Source of the DNA: Saccharothrix sp. ALI-22-I
Lineage (GTDB): Bacteria > Actinomycetota > Actinomycetes > Mycobacteriales > Pseudonocardiaceae
Reading direction: 5' to 3'
Assembly (NCBI RefSeq): GCF_001984175.1
Contig: NZ_MTQP01000065.1
Coordinates: 1-64,000 of the forward strand
DNA: 64,000 nucleotides
Within the stretch, counting starts at the first letter, position 1, and every line of letters starts with the position of its first letter. Position numbers and translations under genes: made by a program. This document shows, one piece after another, positions 17,534 to 25,485 of the stretch. The notes below the pieces were generated by a model. It was not told the origin of the DNA and ran no database searches. It saw nothing but the letters and a program-made list of their open reading frames with translations.

Positions 17534-18112
17534 ATGACCGCCACGACCACGCCCGCCTCGGCTCTCGACGCCGAGCGGGTCGAGCTGCTCGCCGCGCTCG
17601 CGACCGCGCGATCCGCCCTGACCAACACCACGCGCGGGCTCAGCGACGAGCAGGTCGGCGAGCGTCCGACGGTCAGCGCGTTGTGCCTGGGCGGGCTGAT
17701 CAAGCACGTCGCGTCCGTCGAGGAAGGGTGGATGCGTTTCGTGGTCGAAGGTCCCTCGGCGATGCGCTACGACCTGCCCGACGGTGTCACCTGGGCCGAC
17801 CTCACGGCCGGTACCGCACGCGAGTTCCCGCAGTGGGCGATCGACTACCAGAACGACTTCCGGATGCTGCCCGGCGAGACGTTGGCGGGGGTCGTCGCGC
17901 GCTACGAGCAGGTCGCCGCCCGGAGCGAGGAGATCGTCGCCGCCGTCCCCGACCTGTCGACGACGCACCCGTTGCCGGAGGCGCCCTGGCACGAGCCGGG
18001 AGCGGTGCGCAGCGTGCGCGGGGTGCTGATGCAGGTCATCGCCGAGACCGCCCAGCACGCCGGGCACGCGGACATCCTGCGCGAGGCGCTCGACGGGCAG
18101 ACGTCGAGCTGA
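17534..18112 (+). CDS. DinB-family protein (DUF664-like)
   Basis: The protein has 192 residues and a four-helix DinB/YfiT-like fold with the usual metal-ligand histidines: one in LGGLIKHVASVEEGWM and another pair in VIAETAQHAGHADILREAL. The family includes thiol-dependent transferases using mycothiol or bacillithiol, but the substrate here is unknown. I chose ATG 17534, preceded by GGAAGGA; a GTG at 17497 would add twelve residues (PDNENNRKDPIT). It is divergent from the WYL regulator. Confidence 0.85.
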   Translation: MTATTTPASALDAERVELLAALATARSALTNTTRGLSDEQVGERPTVSALCLGGLIKHVASVEEGWMRFVVEGPSAMRYDLPDGVTWADLTAGTAREFPQWAIDYQNDFRMLPGETLAGVVARYEQVAARSEEIVAAVPDLSTTHPLPEAPWHEPGAVRSVRGVLMQVIAETAQHAGHADILREALDGQTSS

Positions 18113-18172
18113 TCCCGACCAGGTGAACCAGGGCCGTGCAGCTCGGCGAGTCGGGCGACGGCCATCGGCTCG

Positions 18173-18478
18173 TTGAGCGCGTTCCGCGAAGCTCACCCGT
18201 CCGTGAGCGCGGTGGCCGCGTTCGACGACGCTCTGGCGCTGCGGCTGCTGTCGGCGTCGCACGAACTCCGCATCGCGGTGCCGGGCGATCTCGCGGTGAT
18301 GGGTTTCGACGCCACCGAGTACGGCGCGTTCGTCACCCCCGCGCTCACCACCGTGCACACCACCGTGCACACCGACGCCGACTCGTTCGGCCGACGGGCG
18401 GCGCGCATCGCGCTCGGCCTCGACACGTCCACCGTGGTCACCAATGCGGCGAGTGTCGTAGTGCGTGACTCCGCTTGA
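18173..18478 (+). pseudogene. LacI-family regulator, C-terminal remnant
   Basis: About 100 residues correspond to the last third of a LacI-type regulator: AVAAFDDALALRLLSASHEL, then IAVPGDLAVMGFDATEYGAF and VTPALTTVHTTVH, ending SVVVRDSA. The DNA-binding domain and the first two-thirds are absent, and upstream sequence in the frame is unrelated. A 12-base direct repeat (ACCGTGCACACC twice) has duplicated TVHT. It lies just upstream of a CebR-type operator and a cellulase gene, so it may be the wreck of a local cellulose-utilisation repressor. Confidence 0.7.
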
Positions 18479-18619
18479 TACGTAACTTTTCGTGGTCGAT
18501 GGACCACTTGTTGCGCTAGGCGGGTGGACTGGTCCGTGCTGATCGAGTGAATCGGCCACGCCCGGGAACCGATCGGTTGACTGTCCCGGCCTCCAGGCGC
18601 GACCGTGCTGACGGTCTAC

Positions 18620-18633
18620 TGGGAGCGCTCCCA
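18620..18633. promoter_or_regulatory. CebR/CelR-type operator
   Basis: The exact 14-bp palindrome TGGGAGCGCTCCCA lies 46 bases upstream of the cellulase start codon. This is the canonical site of CebR (Streptomyces) and CelR (Thermobifida), LacI-family repressors released by cellobiose or cello-oligosaccharides. It predicts cellobiose induction of the downstream gene(s). Confidence 0.9.
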
Positions 18634-18678
18634 GTCGAGACGGGATGGACTTGACCTCGGGTGCACAAAGGAGTGCCG

Positions 18679-20220
18679 ATGTTGGGAAGAGCCAGGAAAC
18701 GCCGCACCGCGCTGGCCGCGTTGGGCGCCGCGGCCTCCGTCGCGGTCACGGTCCTGTCGGCGGCGGCGGGATCGTGGGCGAGTGACGCGGGCGCGGCGGC
18801 GGTGTTCGCGTGCAAGGTCGACTACACGACCAACGACTGGTACACCGGCTTCGGCGCCAACGTGACCGTCACCAACCTCAGCGCGTCGGCGGTCAACGGG
18901 TGGACCCTGACCTACTCCTACACCGGCAACCAGACCCTGCAACAGGGCTGGAACGGCGTCTGGTCCCAGTCGGGCAAGCAGATCACCGTCACCAACACGA
19001 CCTGGAACGGCGCCATCCCCGCCAACGGCAGCGTGACTTCGGGCGCGAACTTCGCCTACAGCGGCAGCAACGCCAAACCGACCGACTTCGCGGTCAACGG
19101 CGCCGCCTGCACCGGCACCAACCCGACGACGACCACCACCACGACCACGACCACGACCACCACCACCACCACCACGACCACGGGCAACCCGCAGCCCGGT
19201 GGCGCGGCGCCGGCGCTGCGCGTGTCCGGTAACAAGCTGCTCACCGCCGCCGGCGCGACCTACCGGCTGCTCGGCGTCAACCGCGCCAGCGGCGAGTTCG
19301 CCTGCGTGCAGGGCAAGGGCATGTGGGACAGCGGCCCGGTGGACAAGGCGTCGGTCGACGCGATGAAGGCCTGGAACATCCGCGCGGTGCGGATTCCGCT
19401 GAACGAGGACTGCTGGCTGGGCCTGTCCGGCTCGCCCAGCGGCGCCACCTACCAGCAGGCCGTCAAGGACTACGTGAACGTGCTGGTGGCCAACGGCATC
19501 AACCCGATCCTCGACCTGCACTGGACGCACGGCCTGTACACCGGCAACATCTCGGCCTGCTCGGACGTCAACGCGACCTGCCAGAAGCCGATGCCGAGCA
19601 TGCAGCACACGCCGACGTTCTGGACGCAGGTGGCCACCGCGTTCAAGGGCAACAACGCGGTCGTCTTCGACCTGTTCAACGAGCCCTACCCGGACGCGTC
19701 CAACAACTGGTCCGACGCGGCCGCCGCGTGGCGCTGCCTGCGTGACGGCGGCACGTGCACCGGCATCGACTACCAGGTCGCCGGTATGCAGGACCTGCTC
19801 GACGCGGTGCGCGCGACCGGCGCCACCAACGTGGTCATGACCGCCGGGCTGACCTGGACCAACGACCTCACCCAGTGGCTGGCGTACAAGCCGAACGACC
19901 CGACCGGCAACCTGATGGCGTCGTGGCACTCCTACAACTTCAACGCCTGCGTGACCGTCGCCTGCTGGGACAGCCAGATCGGCGCGGTCGCCGCGCAGGT
20001 GCCGGTGCACGCCGGTGAGATCGGCCAGGACACCTGCGCGCACGACTACATCGACCAGGTGATGACCTGGCTCGACTCGAAGCGGCTCGGCTACACCGCC
20101 TGGACCTGGAACCCGTGGGGCTGCAGCGGCGGCAACGTGCTGATCGAGGACTACAACGGCACGCCGTCCAAGACCTACGGCGAGGGCTTCCGCGCGCACC
20201 TGCTCTCCGTCACGCCTTAA
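18679..20220 (+). CDS. Secreted cellulase: CBM2 + Thr linker + GH5
   Basis: The protein has 513 residues. The signal peptide is at about 1-40 (RKRRTALAALGAAASVAVTV). A family 2 carbohydrate-binding module follows at about 43-145, with paired Cys (FACKVDY, GAAC) and Trp residues. The linker is nearly pure Thr. The C-terminal GH5 domain (about 175-513) contains the acid/base in VFDLFNEPYPD (Glu335) and the nucleophile in VHAGEIGQDTC (Glu447). It is an endoglucanase or mannanase-type beta-1,4-glycanase acting on plant polysaccharide outside the cell. ATG 18679 is preferred over GTG 18661 because AAAGGAG is correctly placed before it. The CebR box upstream indicates cellobiose control. Confidence 0.9.
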   Translation: MLGRARKRRTALAALGAAASVAVTVLSAAAGSWASDAGAAAVFACKVDYTTNDWYTGFGANVTVTNLSASAVNGWTLTYSYTGNQTLQQGWNGVWSQSGKQITVTNTTWNGAIPANGSVTSGANFAYSGSNAKPTDFAVNGAACTGTNPTTTTTTTTTTTTTTTTTTTGNPQPGGAAPALRVSGNKLLTAAGATYRLLGVNRASGEFACVQGKGMWDSGPVDKASVDAMKAWNIRAVRIPLNEDCWLGLSGSPSGATYQQAVKDYVNVLVANGINPILDLHWTHGLYTGNISACSDVNATCQKPMPSMQHTPTFWTQVATAFKGNNAVVFDLFNEPYPDASNNWSDAAAAWRCLRDGGTCTGIDYQVAGMQDLLDAVRATGATNVVMTAGLTWTNDLTQWLAYKPNDPTGNLMASWHSYNFNACVTVACWDSQIGAVAAQVPVHAGEIGQDTCAHDYIDQVMTWLDSKRLGYTAWTWNPWGCSGGNVLIEDYNGTPSKTYGEGFRAHLLSVTP

Positions 20221-20234
20221 CTCCCCGCACGTAC

Positions 20235-20274
20235 TCGGACCGGCCCGTCACCTGTTCGTGGCGGGCCGGTCCGA
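20235..20274 (+). terminator. Intergenic hairpin between cellulase and esterase genes
   Basis: A perfect 13-bp stem (TCGGACCGGCCCG and its complement) with a 14-base loop ends a few bases before the ribosome-binding site of the esterase gene. It could attenuate or stabilise a joint transcript rather than terminate it completely. Confidence 0.6.
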
Positions 20275-20291
20275 CCACGGAGGAAACCGCC

Positions 20292-21377
20292 ATGTCCAGG
20301 AAGAACACGATCAGAAAGCCCCTCCTGTTCGCCGTGATCGCCGCCCTCGGCGCGGCGTTGGCGCTCACGGCGGTCCAGCCCGCGCTCTCGGCCCAGCCCG
20401 CGCTCTCGGCCGCCGCCCCGGTGCGGATCATGCCGCTCGGCGACTCCATCACCGCCGGTCCCGGCTGCTGGCGCGCCTACCTGTGGGATCGCCTGCAGCG
20501 GACCGGGTACACCGATATCGACTTCGTGGGGACCCAGCCGGGAGGCGGCTGCTCGGTGCCGTTCGACGGCGACCACGAGGGGCACGGCGGCTACTCGGCC
20601 ACCGGCATCGCGGACCAGAACCAACTGCCGCCGTGGCTGGCTTCGGCCAGGCCCGACGTCGTGCTCATGCACTTGGGCACCAATGACATGTGGGGCAACT
20701 TCCGCCCCGTCGAGTCCGTCATCGCCGCGTACTCCAAGCTCGTCGACCAGATGCGGGCGAGCAACCCGAACATGAAGATCCTGGTCGCGAAGATCATCCC
20801 GATGGCCTGCCCCGAGTGCACGCACGTGGTGGCGCTCAACAACGCGATCCCGGGCTGGGCGGCCGGCAAGACGACGGCGCAGTCGCCGATCACCGTGGTC
20901 GACCAGTGGACGGGCTTCGACACGACCACCGACACGGGCGACGGGGTGCACCCGAACGACGCGGGCTTCCGCAAGATGGCCGATCGCTGGTACCCCGCCG
21001 TGACGGCGGCCCTCGGTGGCGCTCCCGTGCCGACTACAACTACGACTCCGATCACGACCACCACGACGCCGTCGGGTGGCTGCGTCGCGACGTATCGCCT
21101 GATCAGCCAGTGGAACGACGGCTTCCAGGGCGAGGTGACCGTCCGCAACTCCACGACGGCCCCGACGTCGGCGTGGACCGCTGCGCTCGACTTCACCAAC
21201 GGCCAGCGCGTCACCCAGGCGTGGAACGCCACCGTCACCCAGACCGGAGCGACAGCGACCGCACGGAACATGAGCTGGAACGGCACGCTGAGCGCCGGTG
21301 GCACGGCCACGTTCGGCTTCACGGCGAGCCGGCAGAGCCTCAACCCGGCCCCGACGGTCAGCTGCACGCTCGGCTGA
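20292..21377 (+). CDS. Secreted SGNH hydrolase (CE3-like acetylxylan esterase) with C-terminal CBM2
   Basis: The protein has 361 residues. The signal peptide is at about 1-43 and contains a duplicated QPALSA. An SGNH esterase domain (about 44-240) follows, with block I IMPLGDSITAG (nucleophile Ser), block III LMHLGTNDMW, and block V DGVHPNDAG (catalytic Asp/His). A Thr-rich linker leads to a CBM2 (about 260-361, TYRLISQWNDGFQGEVTVRN). The likely role is deacetylation of hemicellulose next to the GH5 cellulase, with which it may be co-transcribed from the CebR-controlled promoter. GGAGGAAAC precedes the ATG. A strong terminator follows. Confidence 0.9.
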   Translation: MSRKNTIRKPLLFAVIAALGAALALTAVQPALSAQPALSAAAPVRIMPLGDSITAGPGCWRAYLWDRLQRTGYTDIDFVGTQPGGGCSVPFDGDHEGHGGYSATGIADQNQLPPWLASARPDVVLMHLGTNDMWGNFRPVESVIAAYSKLVDQMRASNPNMKILVAKIIPMACPECTHVVALNNAIPGWAAGKTTAQSPITVVDQWTGFDTTTDTGDGVHPNDAGFRKMADRWYPAVTAALGGAPVPTTTTTPITTTTTPSGGCVATYRLISQWNDGFQGEVTVRNSTTAPTSAWTAALDFTNGQRVTQAWNATVTQTGATATARNMSWNGTLSAGGTATFGFTASRQSLNPAPTVSCTLG

Positions 21378-21384
21378 CCCGCGT

Positions 21385-21428
21385 GGATCGCCCGCCGACC
21401 CGAAGCCGACCGGGTCGGCGGGCGATCC
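21385..21428 (+). terminator. Strong terminator hairpin after esterase gene
   Basis: A perfect 18-bp stem (21385-21402 and 21411-21428) with an 8-base loop begins seven bases after the stop codon. Confidence 0.85.
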
Positions 21429-21430
21429 GA

Positions 21431-21493
21431 TCACCTGCCGTAGGTCAGCCGACGCAGCAACCACTCGGCCGGGCCGCTCTTGTTGGCCGCCAT
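21431..21493 (-). pseudogene. DUF418/YeiB-like protein, last 20 codons only
   Basis: The minus-strand frame from ATG 21493 reads MAANKSGPAEWLLRRLTYGR and stops at 21431. Intact DUF418-family membrane proteins end in a very similar GPLEWLWRRLTYG. Nothing else of that gene can be seen upstream. This is a short relic; the assignment rests on one motif. Confidence 0.4.
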
Positions 21494-21585
21494 CGTCGAC
21501 GAAGCGTTGCTCCCGGCCCTCGGTTTCCCGCCCGGGTGAGCGAGGGCCGGTCGACTCGACGTGGTGGGACGAATCCGGTGTGCCG

Positions 21586-22743
21586 TCAGCCGGTGGGCGT
21601 GACCGGCGTGACCGTCGTGGGCGCAGGTGCCTGGGCGGACGGCGTCGGCGTCGACGGCGGGGTTGTCGGTGCGGCGCTGCCCGACGGGACGGTGCTCGCC
21701 GGGGGGACGGTGGTGGTGAGGTTGGGAGTGGGCAGGACGATCGCGAACGGCGGGACGCCGGGGATTTCGCGGCAGCCGTTCTCGTCGTGCACGACCCTGG
21801 GGCGGGGGTAGCGGTTGTCCTCGCCGCTCGAACGTCCGTCGCAGCCGTACCACGGGGTTTCCAGCGGCTGGCCGTTCTCGTCGTAGAGGTGGACGTCGGT
21901 CAGCGGCTTGCCGTCCTTGTCGAACACGTAGATGTTGTCCGGCGTCGAGGGCTGTGGGTTGTACGAGGCCTGAACAGGGGAGGGGGCGTCGAGCTGCGAC
22001 GCCAGTGAGCCGAGGATGAGCAGCAGCACGCCGAGGGCGGCGCCGGTCGCGGGCAGGCTGATCCACAGCCACCGCCGGTCGGTCCGCGCCTTCGGGCCGG
22101 CCACCAGCGACAGGACGCCGAGCGCCAAGACCAGCAGCGCGGCGGGCTCGTATCGGTACGACATCAGTGCCACCGACCCGATGAGCAGCGCCCGACCCAG
22201 CCACCACACCGGCTGGAACGTGCGCAGGGACGCGAGCACCCGTTGCGTGTCGCCCTGCTCCAGCCGCCTGAGCCCGTCCGTGAGGGCGGCCGTCTCCGGC
22301 AGCCTCTCGATCTCCGGCATGAGAGCGCTCTGCCGGAACACCAACACGGTGGCCGCGACCGCGCAGAGCCCGATGAGCAGCGTCAGTTCCTCGCTGTCGC
22401 CTCCGCTCATGCCGGAGGCGAACGCCATGACGGTGCCCGCGACGAGGCTCCACAAGGCGAACCGGGCCAGGATCGTCGGCCGGGAACCCGTCGGCACGTC
22501 GACAGCAGCGGGGGAGGGGTAGCCGGCCGCGGCACGCAGTTCCTGCGCGTACGCGTGCGGCGTGCCCAGCCGGTCGGTCAGCGCGGCGAGGGAGAACTCC
22601 TCGCCCATCTCCTCGGCGACCTCGACCACGTGCGCCCCGGCGTCGTCCATGATCTCGCCCACCTCGGTGGCGGGCAGATCGGCCAAGGCCTCGCGCATCC
22701 GGTCCAGGTAGTGCTGCACCTCGGCGTTCGTCTGCGTGTTCAT
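21586..22743 (-). CDS. Membrane protein with N-terminal HAAS signalling domain
   Basis: The protein has 385 residues. Residues 1-75 form a HAAS domain (VQHYLDRMREALADLPATEV, EFSLAALTDRLGTPHAYAQE), which couples PadR-type regulators to membrane proteins. About five membrane helices follow (for example FALWSLVAGTVMAFASG and PAALLVLALGVLSLVA). The C-terminus is an extracytoplasmic tail with YVFDKDGKPLTDVHLYDENG and a Pro/Thr-rich end. It overlaps the upstream PadR gene (ATGA), the standard PadR-HAAS pairing, so the PadR probably controls this protein in response to envelope or drug stress. Confidence 0.8.
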   Translation of the reverse strand: MNTQTNAEVQHYLDRMREALADLPATEVGEIMDDAGAHVVEVAEEMGEEFSLAALTDRLGTPHAYAQELRAAAGYPSPAAVDVPTGSRPTILARFALWSLVAGTVMAFASGMSGGDSEELTLLIGLCAVAATVLVFRQSALMPEIERLPETAALTDGLRRLEQGDTQRVLASLRTFQPVWWLGRALLIGSVALMSYRYEPAALLVLALGVLSLVAGPKARTDRRWLWISLPATGAALGVLLLILGSLASQLDAPSPVQASYNPQPSTPDNIYVFDKDGKPLTDVHLYDENGQPLETPWYGCDGRSSGEDNRYPRPRVVHDENGCREIPGVPPFAIVLPTPNLTTTVPPASTVPSGSAAPTTPPSTPTPSAQAPAPTTVTPVTPTG

Positions 22744-23063
22744 GCACCCTCCCCCAACAGATCGTCGAGCGCCTGCGCGAACGACTTCCAGGTCTTGCCC
22801 GATTCGAGCAGGCGCGTGCGGCCCGGCTCGTTGAGGCTGTAGTACTTGCGGTGCGGGCCCTCTTCGCTGGGCACCACGTACGACGTGAGCAGACCGGCGT
22901 TGTACAGCCGGCGCAGCGTGCCGTAGACCGACGCGTCCCCGACGCCGTCCAGGCCGCCTTGGCGCAGTCTGCGCAACACGTCGTAGCCGTACCCGTCCTC
23001 CTTGCGCAGCACCGCAAGGACGGCGAGGTCCAGCACCCCCTTGAGCAGTTGACTGGTGTCCAT
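22740..23063 (-). CDS. PadR-family transcriptional regulator
   Basis: The protein has 107 residues and the full PadR winged helix: LLKGVLDLAVLAVLRKEDGY, GDASVYGTLRRLYNAGLLTS and HRKYYSLNEPGRTRL. It is the short form without the long C-terminal helix. The ATG at 23063 has GGGGAGAG upstream. Its stop overlaps the start of the HAAS membrane protein. It is probably autorepressing; upstream the pair TACT...AGTA (GTACTGCGCATTCCGTAGTA, complement of 23095-23114) is a weak operator candidate. Confidence 0.9.
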   Translation of the reverse strand: MDTSQLLKGVLDLAVLAVLRKEDGYGYDVLRRLRQGGLDGVGDASVYGTLRRLYNAGLLTSYVVPSEEGPHRKYYSLNEPGRTRLLESGKTWKSFAQALDDLLGEGA

Positions 23064-23183
23064 AGAGCTCTCCCCGGTGGTGTGCGATGGATGCTACTAC
23101 GGAATGCGCAGTACCGTGCACAGGGTTGTAGCTTCGGTTCCCGTCCCGATCCGGGCGGAGGTGGTCGTGGCCGGTATTCGAGA

Positions 23184-23238
23184 GGTGAGCCGAATGGGCC
23201 GGGTGTCGGAGGACGGCACCCGGCCCATTCGGCTCACC
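23184..23238. terminator. Terminator hairpin with perfect 22-bp stem
   Basis: Arms 23184-23205 and 23217-23238 are exact complements (GGTGAGCCGAATGGGCC at the outer end of the left arm) around an 11-base loop. It lies between the 3' end of the beta-galactosidase gene and the PadR promoter, both on the minus strand, and insulates them. Confidence 0.85.
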
Positions 23239-23277
23239 CGCCGTGGATCACGCGATGGTTTGGGCGGGGAAGCCCAC

Positions 23278-25317
23278 TCAGGACCTGAGCACGGCCGTGC
23301 CGCCGGCGGGCACGCACAGCTCGGACTCGCAACGCTGTCCGGTGAGCAGTTCGGTGCCGGACGCGGCCAGTCGCACCTCGGTGTCGGTGTGGTTGAGCAC
23401 GAACAGGTAGTCGGCGTCGACACCGCGGCGGCGGACCACTTCCACGTCACGCGGCAGGTCGTCGTGGGTCTCGACGCCGGCCTGCGGGTAGATCTCGCGC
23501 AGCACGTGGTCCAGCGCCGCGCCGCGCAGCCGGGTGGAGACGTACCAGGCGCTGCCCGCGCCGAGCCGGTGCCGGGTGACGGCCGGACCGCCCGCGGCCG
23601 GGCCGTCGAGGTAGTCCAGGACGCGTTCCGCGCCCTCCAGCCGGATGTGCTCGGCCCACACGTCACCGTGCAGCCCGCCGTCGAGCGAGACCTCCTCGCC
23701 TTGGCGCAGCGGCAGGAACTCCTCGACCTCCAGGCCGAGCACGTCGCGCAGCGCGCCGGGGTGCCCGCCGGGGTGCATGGCGTCGTTGGCGTCGACGATG
23801 CCGGAGAAGTACGAGACGACCAGCGTGCCGCCACCGGCCACGTAGTCGTGCAGCACCTTCGCCGCTGCGGTCGTCGTGAGGTACAGCGACGGCACCACGA
23901 CGAGCCGGTAGCCGCTCAGGTCCGCTTCCGGTGCGACGAAGTCCACCGTCAGCCGGGCGTCCCACAGCTGTTCGTAGTAGGCGGCGACGCGTTCCCGGTA
24001 GAGGAGTTCGATCGACGGCCGCCAGGACAGTTCCAACGCCCACCAGGACTCCCAGTCCCACAGCACGGCGACGTCGGCCTGCACCAGGCTGCCGCGCACC
24101 TCGTGCAGGGCGCCGAGATCCTTGCCCAACCGCACGACGTCCTGCCACATCCGGCTGCGCGTGCCGGAGTGCGGCAGCATCGCGGAGTGGAACTTCTCCG
24201 CGCCGAAGCGGGAGGCCCGCCACTGGAAGAACATCACCGCGTCCGCCCCGCGCGCCACGTGGGTCAGGCTGTTGCGGTTCATCTCACCGGGCCGCTTGGC
24301 GATGTTGCGCGGCTGCCAGTTCACCGCGCCGGTGGAGTGCTCCATGAGCATCCACGGCCGGCCGCCCGCCACGGCGCGGGTCAGGTCGGCCGACATCGCC
24401 AGGTCGATGTGGTTGCGGTCGGCCTCGGCGGTCAGGTAGTGGTCGTTGGCCACCACGTCGACCTCGCGCCCCCACCGCCAGTAGTCGATCGACTTGCAGT
24501 TGGTGGTCATGAAGTTGGTGGTGACGGGCAGCTTCGAGTGGCTGCGCAGGATGTCGCGCTCGGCGGTGTAGCAGGACAGCAGCTCGTCCGAGCAGAACCG
24601 GGCGAAGTCCAGCTCGTGGGCCGGGTTGCCGGCGGTGCCGGAAACGCGCGGCGGCTCGATCTCGGCCCACTCGCCGTAGCGCTGGCCCCAGAAGGTGGTG
24701 CCCCAGGCCTCGTTGAGCGCGTCGAGGGAGCCGTGGCGGGCCCGCAGCCAGCGCCGGAACGCGGTGGCCGACTCGGGGCAGTAGCACGAGCCGACCGGCG
24801 CGCCGTACTCGTTGTGCACGTGCCACAGCGCCACGGCCGGGTGGTCGCCGTAGCGGGCGCCGAGCTTGCGGGTGATGTTCGCGGCGGCCTGGCGGTAGGC
24901 GGGCGCGCTGGGGCAGAACGTGGCGCGTGACCCCCGTTCCAGTTCGATGCCGTCACGCGTGACCGGCCGGACCTCGGGGTGCGCGCGGTAGAGCCACGCG
25001 GGCGGCACCACCGTCGGCGTGGCCAGGTTGACCGAGATGCCGGCGCCGTGCAGCAGGTCGAGCAGCCGGTCCAGCCAGCCGAAGTCGAACTCGCCCGGAC
25101 GCGGCTCCAGCAGCGCCCACGCGTGGATGGCGATGCTGACCAGGTTCACCCCGGCCTGCCGCATCAGCTCGACGTCCTCGACCCACACCTCCTCGGGCCA
25201 CTGCTCGGGGTTGTAGTCCCCGCCGTAGACGAGTCCGTCCACGCCTACCGGCATCCGCGGCCAGAAGGGGTCCTCCACAGCCTGCCCCTCGGCCTGGCGA
25301 GGCACCACAAACGTCAT
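23278..25317 (-). CDS. Beta-galactosidase, GH42
   Basis: The protein has 679 residues, normal for GH42. The N-terminal TIM barrel starts with LVYGGDYNPEQWPEEVW. The acid/base is in VALWHVHNEYG, the nucleophile in RPWMLMEHSTGAVNW, and the Cys cluster that binds zinc in many GH42 enzymes appears around GSCYCPES. A trimerisation domain with a glutaminase-like fold follows (about 395-600), then a small C-terminal beta domain. There is no signal peptide, so it is intracellular. It is divergent from a sugar ABC transporter; an operator shared with that operon sits just upstream, so it hydrolyses the imported galactoside. ATG 25317 (with GGGGG spaced five bases) is preferred to GTG 25329. Confidence 0.92.
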   Translation of the reverse strand: MTFVVPRQAEGQAVEDPFWPRMPVGVDGLVYGGDYNPEQWPEEVWVEDVELMRQAGVNLVSIAIHAWALLEPRPGEFDFGWLDRLLDLLHGAGISVNLATPTVVPPAWLYRAHPEVRPVTRDGIELERGSRATFCPSAPAYRQAAANITRKLGARYGDHPAVALWHVHNEYGAPVGSCYCPESATAFRRWLRARHGSLDALNEAWGTTFWGQRYGEWAEIEPPRVSGTAGNPAHELDFARFCSDELLSCYTAERDILRSHSKLPVTTNFMTTNCKSIDYWRWGREVDVVANDHYLTAEADRNHIDLAMSADLTRAVAGGRPWMLMEHSTGAVNWQPRNIAKRPGEMNRNSLTHVARGADAVMFFQWRASRFGAEKFHSAMLPHSGTRSRMWQDVVRLGKDLGALHEVRGSLVQADVAVLWDWESWWALELSWRPSIELLYRERVAAYYEQLWDARLTVDFVAPEADLSGYRLVVVPSLYLTTTAAAKVLHDYVAGGGTLVVSYFSGIVDANDAMHPGGHPGALRDVLGLEVEEFLPLRQGEEVSLDGGLHGDVWAEHIRLEGAERVLDYLDGPAAGGPAVTRHRLGAGSAWYVSTRLRGAALDHVLREIYPQAGVETHDDLPRDVEVVRRRGVDADYLFVLNHTDTEVRLAASGTELLTGQRCESELCVPAGGTAVLRS

Positions 25318-25333
25318 GAAAACCCCCACTGCT

Positions 25334-25345
25334 GTGAACGTGCAC
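25334..25345. promoter_or_regulatory. LacI-type operator, beta-galactosidase side
   Basis: GTGAACGTGCAC lies in the leader of the GH42 gene, about 17 bases from its start codon. It is the reverse complement of the site at 25421 and a one-base variant of the symmetric sequence GTGAACGTTCAC. On the minus strand TTGACA (25387-25382) with TAATCT (25362-25357) forms a possible promoter upstream of it. Confidence 0.75.
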
Positions 25346-25391
25346 GGTCTGTTCGAAGATTACGGTGCAGATAAGACGGTGTGTCAAGTAG

Positions 25392-25432
25392 TTGACAGGC
25401 GTGACATGGGGCCAACTACTGTGCACGTTCAC
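25392..25432 (+). promoter_or_regulatory. Promoter with overlapping LacI-type operator, transporter side
   Basis: TTGACA (25392-25397) is followed after 17 bases by ACTACT (25415-25420), then immediately by the operator GTGCACGTTCAC (25421-25432). A repressor bound there would cover the transcription start. The ABC-binding-protein gene starts 53 bases downstream. The matching inverted site is at 25334. Confidence 0.65.
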
Positions 25433-25485
25433 AGCGCGGTTCTCGCTGGCAGTGGCGTCAGCGACGCGGAACCCCCGGAGACCTC

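Noticed and set aside
19121-19190. Thr-codon run (ACC/ACG repeats) as a functional DNA repeat
   Set aside because: It is the ordinary Thr-rich linker between CBM2 and GH5 in secreted actinomycete glycanases.
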